Source: Pithys albifrons albifrons (lineage: Eukaryota > Chordata > Aves > Passeriformes > Thamnophilidae). Taken from it: DNA of 64,000 bases. Positions 57,509 to 64,000 of the stretch are shown piece after piece. The stretch spans positions 2,399,437-2,463,436 of the forward strand of contig NC_092497.1 of the NCBI RefSeq assembly GCF_047495875.1, written 5' to 3'. The notes under the pieces were generated by a model, which saw only the letters and a program-made list of their open reading frames with translations, searched no databases and had not been told where the DNA came from. Each line of letters opens with the position of its first letter. Within the stretch, counting starts at the first letter, position 1. The position numbers were made by a program, and so were the translations under genes.

Positions 57509-58399
57509 AGAGGGGTTGCTGATCACACTGCAGGGTTGATGACAATCACAGTGCTCAAACCAGCTTCGTTTCAGACCATCCCAGCTAGTGCAGCCTGGCT
57601 GATCCCCACACGTTTTGAGGGAGACCATGGGCAGGGATCATTCCCCTTAGATCGTAAAGGGGGAGCTGATGAAGCCAGAGGAGAACAATGTGTGAGAGTT
57701 GAGCCTCTTCTCCATGGCTTCCCAGCTCAGCAAACTCCAGCCCACATTTGCACATATCACGTTTCTCCATTATTCCAAGGCTCCAGGAAATAAGGGGTTA
57801 ATAACAGAAAGCACATACCAGGAATAAATCTTAGCGCTCATGCTTTTATTAGCCAAGTGGAGCCTATAAAAGTTAAAAACATACCGTTGGACAAAGTTTG
57901 CTCAGGTTATGACTGATGACCATGTTCATGTCTCTCAGTCTTTCCAGGGGTTGCTGGAAATCTTGAAGACATGTTCCAGGCCAATAGCAAACACAATAGA
58001 ACATTCCAGAGAGCAGCATCACTGCTGCTTTGACCAGATGAGCCTTTCCACCCTCATTTATTTATCTTCATAGCATTTGTTGTGACCAGCCGAGGTCCCA
58101 AGTTCTGTCTAAGACCAAGATGCCGGGAAGACAGACCATAAAGGCTGCACAGCTAAAATCAACTCACCTGGGCCATTTTTTGGCATAAATACACACATCT
58201 ATTATTTTACTCAGGATGGCCAGACTCAAACAGGCAGTCAGGATGATGTCTGGCTCAAACTGTTTCTCAGAGCATCCCTGGGGTGTAGCTGGGAGAGGGC
58301 CAGCTACCTCTGGCCAAGAATGCCTTCAGACTGGATTAATAATTTGGTTTACAGTCACATACCAGTGCCCAGCAGTGACCCCTGGCACTTTTTAATTTC
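57509..58399. other. Unique sequence with a TATA-like patch
   Basis: 57815-57900 contains 'cttagcgctcatgctttt' and 'gagcctataaaagtt', a TATA-like sequence without CpG-island context or an open frame downstream. A donor-like ccag|gtgag occurs on the minus strand near 58170 without a partner acceptor. The 120-codon frame at 57431-57793 begins in CR1 and has no domain. Confidence 0.4.
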
Positions 58400-58800
58400 C
58401 TAGCCACAGGGTCCCAAAAGTCATAAAACCCGGGCTTCATCTGCCTGAAACGAGGTGGAGAGACCAGGATCCCTCACCCTTCAAATCCAAACTGCGGTCA
58501 CTCCCGGGAACCTGTTATAATTCTGCTTTAATTGTTGTGAGAGCTTTCCAGAGGCAGTGCTGTTGCTGATTTGGATTTAAACCTCTCTCCTCATCTCAGG
58601 GTGCTGCAGGAGTGGCATCCGTGTGACCAACATTTATAGCATTCCTCCGAGGGGTGAAATGTACCTACTGTAAAATACTGTCAGTTAATTCTGGTGCATC
58701 ATTTGCAGGAGAGCCACGTGGGGATCAGCGTGGGACATACAGATTTAGATCATTTCACTCGAGTCAGGTGGTGCCTTGCTCCCAATTCCTCGCAAGTTAA
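58400..58800. promoter_or_regulatory. Candidate conserved non-coding element with E-boxes
   Basis: Low-repeat block with more CpGs than its surroundings. Palindromic CCACGTGG (58714-58721; USF/MYC-type E-box), ACTCGAGT (58757-58764) and CAGGTG (58765-58770) lie within 57 bp. 'ttctgctttaattgttgtga' is upstream. No convincing frame. Regulatory role is inference. Confidence 0.3.
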
Positions 58801-59404
58801 TTCTTACCTGGGATAATTATGTCTCTCTTCAATCTAGCCCAGCTTAACCCTCCCCATCCCACACTTCTGCTAAGACCACACCTGTGGTGATGGGATGATG
58901 ATTTGAGGGGGAGGGTGTGACCACTGCTGACCTCTTCTACGGATTTCCTCCATGACCTTGGGCAATTCAATTAATTAATTTAGCTTGCTTGCTCCCTGAT
59001 GCTCTCTGACAGATGAAAGCTGCCTGGTGTCTAAATTACACACTCCTGAGAAACGATTTATCTGTTTAAGACAGACATGCCCCTTTAGATCTGGTTTCTG
59101 ATGAGACTGACCCTGTCTCCACTGCTCAAACCGCAGTCCATCCAGAACTGGGTCTTCTGAAATTACCTCCAACTTGGTGTTGGTGTCTCTTCATCTTGTC
59201 CTGAGCAAAAAATAGGAAAAAAAAAATTAAAAAAGCGGGGACAGGATCTGACTTTATTCTGGAGCCCCTCTTCAAGGAGGGACTGAGGGAGTGCTTGCCA
59301 AACTGTTCCTGTTCCAGGTGATGGAGCAAGTGATGTGAGTTGTCCTCTGGGTGGGCATGATCTGAAGCCAAGCAGCATGTGGAGGAATAGAGGTAATTTG
59401 GAAA
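58801..59404. other. Unique sequence, no feature recognised
   Basis: Contains an A-rich patch at 59207-59233. The 112-codon minus frame at 59126-59464 spans it and runs into CR1. No gene. Confidence 0.5.
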
Positions 59405-59600
59405 TATTGCTGTGAAAGGGTTATTCAACCCTGGCACAGCTGCCCAGGGAAGTGGTGGAGTCACAGTCCATGGAGGGATTTAAAAGCCATGTGGATGTGA
59501 CATTTGGGGACATGGGTTAGTGATGGTCTTGGCAGTGCTGGGGGAATAGTTGGACTTGATGATCTTAGAGGTCCTTTCCAGCCTGAGGGATTTTAGGATT
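59405..59600 (+). mobile_element. CR1 LINE 3' fragment (second 3'-end type)
   Basis: Runs 'aaccctggcacagctgccca', 'gagggatttaaaagccatgt', 'ggacatgggttagtgatggt', 'cttggcagtgctgggggaat', 'ggacttgatgatcttagagg'. The terminal repeats are decayed (gggattttaggatt). Confidence 0.94.
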
Positions 59601-60839
59601 AGAGCTTGTACATCCTGGGCCCCATTTTGCTTCAAGACATCTGCTTTTAACCCTAGAAAATTTATCAGGTCATTAATGCTCTGCCCAGAAGCCAGGGAGA
59701 GCACCTTCAGACTCCACAGCCTCTTACACAACTGCCATGCTCCAGGCAACTTCTTCTGTAGCCTAGACCAATAAAAACCCCAAGCCAAACAAACAAAAAA
59801 TCTTGGATTCCAATAACAAATGAATTATTCTTGAAATGCCATAATCACTCAGCTGCAGCTGCAAGTGCAACTAAGTACAGAACTTTAATGAAATATTATC
59901 ATTCAAATCAATTTGCCTAGAATCTGCCATGCTTTCTACACGGGGTGCTGAGCAGCAAATATTAAATACTGATCACTGCTTAGACAACCAAATAGCAAGA
60001 AAAACCTGGAACCTGATTTTTGCCATCTGTATTATTTTTATTCCCCAAGCTGTCTGAGCAAGGACAGGGGTCAGATCCTGCTGAGTGTTTGCAGAGTTGC
60101 ACTTGTTTTAAAGACATGGGAATGGCAGCTACTGCATGTATAGGTTTACAAAGTAGCTTAGGCACTTAAGAAGATAATCATCTAGAGAGATTTACAGTAG
60201 TGACTTTTACAGAGGGGGGAAAGGGAAGGGAAGTGCCTAACTCCCATCAGGGTGAAAAATAAATACAAATAAATCCAAAGCAACGATGCAATTGGCAGCT
60301 CTGGTAACAAGTTCAGAAAATGACCACATCTGGGCTATTCTGGATCAAAAACTATTGAAGTCAATGAAATTCACTCTGGATTTACAATGGTATTAACTGA
60401 GATCAGAATCCGACCCTATAAATTTACTATTACTTCTAATCCTGGCGCCTCTGATCTTGCTGAGATATTTGCTAACTGCTGAGCAGCTTGCTTTATTGAC
60501 ACTGAAATAACACACCCGTGCCCTACTATTGTTAAACTCAGCTGGTTTTAAAAACCCATCATACTGTTTGTCATGACTGACCTTAACAAACTGGCCTGCT
60601 GTCCTTGGTTCTATGGGCAAGAAAGTTGTCAAATGCCCTCTTTTTTGCAGCCTTCCACCAACACCAAAAAAAAAAAGAGAAAAGAAAAAAGAGGAGAAAA
60701 AATCAATTTCAATCAACATGGAGTGTAATATTATCAAATGTCAGATGCTGAGGCCGTGTGCTTTGAAAATTATCCTTGACAGCTTCTTGTCGACTTAATT
60801 AAGTGCTCAAAAAAAAAAAAAAAGTAAAAAAAAAAAGCA
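59601..60839. other. Unique sequence with A-rich tracts
   Basis: No element recognised. A-rich tracts at 60666-60702 and 60809-60836. The 114-codon minus frame at 60393-60737 is partly a translation of an A/T tract. Confidence 0.5.
60809..60836 (+). repeat. Poly-A tract (two runs)
   Basis: Fifteen A, then gt, then eleven A. Simple repeat with no element body identified upstream. Confidence 0.93.
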
Positions 60840-61320
60840 AAATATCTCAATTGTCGGCTCCCTCTCTTTGTGCTTCAGAGGTTCTATTGACAGCTCTGAA
60901 AAAAAGATTGCCTTTGGGGGTTTTATTGATAGATCCTTGCCTGATATTGGAATGATTCCTGGGCAGATAAATCACATTTAGATTTGTTAGTAATTGAGGA
61001 GAATTGATTGAATAGTTAGGATGGCCCCAGAGGGAGGTACCTTCTCCTCTTCCGTTCTGCAGAGGTTGTCATCAGATAAAGGACCTCTTTGGGCAGGATG
61101 GATAAAAGTCTAATTGTTTACATGATCAGATATTGCTTCCTTTTAGCCCTCCCTCCCTCGACTTTCCCAACTTTCATGTGGCAAGTGTCAAGACGAAAAA
61201 GGGAAAGGTGTGAATAAAACCCAAGGTGGGTGAAGGTGATCAACCCTCTTCATGACCTGGAAAGGCACTAATTGTTTGCATATCATTAATGAAATTTGGG
61301 TACTAACAGTGATGGATTTT
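60840..61320. promoter_or_regulatory. Strong candidate conserved non-coding element / enhancer
   Basis: Long low-repeat block dense in developmental transcription-factor motifs: ATTGACAG (PBX/MEIS-type) near 60887, 'taattgagg' and 'attgattg' near 60991-61010, GATAAAAG at 61101-61108, TAATTG with an overlapping forkhead TGTTTACA (61115-61122), then CTAATTG, TTTGCATA (61275-61282, near-octamer) and CATTAATGA (61284-61292). No frame with a domain. The texture is that of vertebrate conserved enhancers. Conservation is not visible here. Confidence 0.4.
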
Positions 61321-61670
61321 ATTTAAACAAAACAAACAAAAAAACCCCACCCAAACCCCAAATTCTGCAGTTTTTATTTGTCATACATTTATTTAAACTG
61401 CTGTGAATTTTATTTAGCAGCAGGTTAAGCCTGGCTAACATGAGGACTAAGCTGAGTAGCTCTTTTTGGCTGGTAGGAACCATATGCAGGGCTGGGTATC
61501 AGCACGTTTTGTCCTCACTGGTGAGCTCCCCCTGAGCTCTGTTCCCCATCAATCTGTGCAAGATGATGGTCCTTGCAGGGTCCCACACAGAAGCAGCATC
61601 GCAGAGACTGTGCCAGGAAAATGTGAGAGCAATGCTGAAACAGCAAGGGGGGATGCTTTTTAGAAGGGCA

Positions 61671-62007
61671 TGTATGGACAGGACAAGGGAAAATGGCTTT
61701 AAACTGCAAGAGATTAGGTTTAGATTGGATATTAGGAAAAAAAAATCTTTGCTGTGAGGGTGATGAGGCCCTGGCACAGGCAGTCCAGAGAAGCTGTGGC
61801 TGTGGTTTCAATCCCTGGAAGCATCCAAGGCAATGTTGGCTGCCAGAGAAGCTGTGGCTGTGGTTTCCATTCCTGGAAGCATTCAAGGCAATGCTGGACA
61901 GGGCATGGAGCAGCCTGGGATATTGGAAGGTTGGTCTGTCTATGGTAGGGAGTTAGAATGAGGTGGTCTCTGTGGTCCCTTCCAACCCAAACCATTCTGT
62001 GATTCCA
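61671..62007 (+). mobile_element. CR1 LINE 3' fragment with 58-bp internal tandem duplication
   Basis: Runs 'ggacaggacaagggaaaatg', 'ggtttagattggatattagg', 'gatgaggccctggcacaggc', then two copies of a unit starting 'ccagagaagctgtggctgtg' (61785-61842 and from 61843), then 'gcatggagcagcctgggata', 'ggtcccttccaacccaaacc' and 'attctgtgattcc'. The frames on both strands here are CR1. Confidence 0.95.
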
Positions 62008-63095
62008 GGCTGGAGCAATGTGGGAGAATGATGAAAGTCTGGGAGAAGAGTTCAGAATAATGTTTAGGGTCAATGGAGCAGTGTGAGGGGACAGATGCTA
62101 CAGAGTCCCATCCTGCCCCAGCCAGAATGTGCAGCAGACAGCTGGATGACCTGCTCAAGGCTTTCCCATGCTGCACAAGTCTTTCCAAACCCATCAGAAG
62201 GAGACAGAAGGATGACCTTTTAAAGAAAGGATTTTTAACGTGGGCTAGAAGAAGCTCTGAGTAAGGGACAGTGGTATTTTCATTATCACTTCCCACTCCT
62301 TTTTAAAATTGTATTTGTTTAGGAGAAGGAAGATGTATTGCAGTCTGCTCGGCACTTCAAGGGACAGTTTATTTCTGTTCACACCAACTATAGAACCTCC
62401 ACCAATCTTCTATGTATGTTAACTTTCGATAGCTGCTCAGGCAGGATTATGTTTCTCTACCATCTATACAGGACAGGGTGCTCAGGTTAATCATCAAGGT
62501 ATGCGGTGCTACAACTTCCTTCCAGGGATCTGTTTTGGGAAAAAAGGAAAACGTTTGAGAATCAGTTTTTAAATTCTAAACTCATTCCTGCATGTTTCTA
62601 AAAACGGCTAAAATGGCTCAATCAGCATTTATCATCCTCTTCTCTCATGCCTGGAGAGAGAGAGGGGGTAGAAAGTTACAATTAAACATACAAACAAAAA
62701 AAATCAGTGAAGGAACAATAAACTAAAATACTTTGTATTCCTTTATTTTCTTGTCTTCCAGCTTCATCAAAAGTGAAAGATGTTAAGGCAAAGCAAAGGC
62801 AAATTTCCTAGGTAAAGTAAATACCGTTTTGAAACCACCAAATATTTAATCTGAGATAAGTGATGAGCAGCTCTGAATTCCCCACCTGCAGACCTGATCC
62901 TTTTAATATTTCAAACACACTCTCAGACATCAAAAGCCCGTTGCTCAACCCAGTCACCTGGGACTTTGGCGGAGGCTACAGGAACCAGGTTCCTCTCTAG
63001 GTCAAACCCATCACCTCCATCTACAGCCCTGCAACCTCCTCCTTCCTCTGGGAGTGGGTTATTGAAGTGCAAATAGATCTAAACCAGCCATGAAT
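62008..63095. other. Unique sequence, no feature recognised
   Basis: No mobile element recognised, apart from a short GA run near 62657. No frame of note. Confidence 0.5.
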
Positions 63096-63190
63096 AAATT
63101 TAGGCTGGAAATTAGAAGAAGCTTTCTAATTATCAGAGTTGTGAATATTGGAAATCACCTCCTCTTAGTAGCAGAGGATGGAAAGGACCT
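63096..63190 (+). mobile_element. Old CR1-L-type 3' fragment
   Basis: Box order matches an older CR1 lineage also seen in reptiles: 'aatttaggctggaaattaga', 'agaagctttctaattatcag', 'aatattggaaatcacctcct', 'tagcagaggatggaaaggac'. Clearly different from the young CR1 types in the window. Short and diverged. Confidence 0.5.
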
Positions 63191-63344
63191 ACCAAAGAAA
63201 GCAATTATGGTGCTGGTGGTTGTGAGGATTTTGGGATGTGCCTGGGCCGTAATTCACAGAATGAATCTTCCTTTTTGTCAGTAGTGGAAATGGTGTGTCT
63301 TTTTACACCTCCAGGTACATTCAGATAGATTCTGTAGCAATAGT

Positions 63345-63860
63345 GAATCACAGATTTATTTATGTTGGAAAAGCCCTTTAAAATCATCAGGTCCAACTAT
63401 TACCCAGCACTGCCAAGGCCACCACTAACCCATGTCCCCAAGTGCTACATCCGCTTGGCTTTTAAATCCCTCCAGGGATGGGGATTCCATCACTGTCTTG
63501 GGCAGATGTACCAGGGCTTGATGACACTTCTATTGAAGAAATTTTCCCTAAGATCCAATCTAAACCTCCCCTGGCACAACTAGAGGCCATTTCCTCTTGT
63601 CCTGTTGCTTGTTAGTTGGAAGAAGAGAACAATCCCTCCCAGCTCCCCACTCCTGTCAGGGAGTTGCAGAGAGCAAGAAGGTCCACCCTGAGCATCCTCT
63701 TCTCCAGGCTGAGTCCTCCAGGCTGAGTCCCCCCAGCTCCCTCAGCTGTTCCTGCTGCTCCAGACCCTTTCCCAACTCTGTTACCTTCTCTGGACATGCT
63801 ATAGCCCCTCAAAGTCTTTCTTGTCATCAATAACTGACACATTGGCCCCTCACAAAGTTA
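63345..63860 (-). mobile_element. CR1 LINE 3' region, about 500 bp
   Basis: Reverse CR1: 'gaatcacagatttatttatg', 'ttggaaaagccctttaaaat', 'actgccaaggccaccactaa', 'cccatgtccccaagtgctac', 'atccaatctaaacctcccct', 'gagcatcctcttctccaggc', up to a diverged stretch near the window end. It has a 14-bp tandem unit, ctccaggctgagtc, twice at 63703-63730. Frames on either strand here are CR1. Confidence 0.93.
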
Positions 63861-64000
63861 TTTCTTCAATGTAAAAATGTAAGTGTTAACAAATAATTTT
63901 GTGAGAGTTTTAACCCTGAAAACCTGGACTCACCTGTGTCTGCATAAGTCAACTGCTTTTAGAGCCAAAGCAGATACCTCCACTAGAGGAAAAACCCCAT

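Noticed and set aside
58150..58200. Minus-strand splice donor ccag|gtgag
   Set aside because: No acceptor or open exon upstream on the same strand. A single donor match is expected by chance.
1..64000. tRNA, rRNA, snRNA genes or a defence/biosynthetic gene cluster
   Set aside because: No A/B-box tRNA cores, snRNA starts or clustered coding genes were seen on reading both strands. Small RNA genes such as microRNAs cannot be excluded by eye.

Overview
The window looks like a non-coding stretch of a bird nuclear genome. The main evidence is about 28 pieces of the CR1 LINE on both strands. Most are 5'-truncated copies ending in the avian CR1 3' terminus (gattctatgattctatg, or its complement catagaatcatagaatc). 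There is also one endogenous-retrovirus solo LTR with intact target-site duplications. I saw no SINE families, bacterial-type operons, CpG-island promoter, CRISPR array, or recognisable tRNA, rRNA or snRNA. The mix of CR1 3'-end types fits Neoaves, but I cannot name the species.

No protein-coding gene can be supported. Every long reading frame is either inside a CR1 copy, where it is antisense or a decayed remnant, or within the length expected by chance for 64 kb of AT-rich DNA. The longest has 174 codons, at 21497-22021. The best exon-like object is a 103-bp segment at 21911-22013 with good splice signals on both sides. It could be an exon of a non-coding RNA, a lone coding exon, or chance. 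The window is best read as intergenic DNA or a very large intron.

Layout: 1-10.5 kb is mostly unique, with three CR1 fragments at 2.4-5.1 kb and a SOX-site cluster near 9.18 kb. 10.5-24 kb has five CR1s (one about 660 bp long), a possible degenerate LTR at 14.0-14.5 kb and the exon-like segment. 24-41 kb has seven CR1s and several unique AT-rich blocks. 41.1-44.0 kb is a CR1 cluster: five copies in 2.9 kb, including two head-to-tail neighbours. 44-52 kb is mostly unique, with three blocks that look like conserved non-coding elements. 52.9-54.2 kb holds an old CR1 reverse-transcriptase relic next to a minus-strand ERV solo LTR (53719-54180) that carries a pure (GTA)20 microsatellite. 54-64 kb is mostly unique, with regulatory-looking blocks at 58.4-58.8 and 60.84-61.32 kb, then a CR1-rich end.

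Several low-repeat blocks are dense in homeodomain, octamer, forkhead, SOX or E-box sequences. That is the texture of vertebrate conserved non-coding elements near developmental genes. Conservation cannot be seen from one sequence, so these calls are inference at low to moderate confidence. I found no convincing new biological system. The LTR with an embedded trinucleotide repeat, the splice-flanked segment and the regulatory-looking blocks most merit checking.
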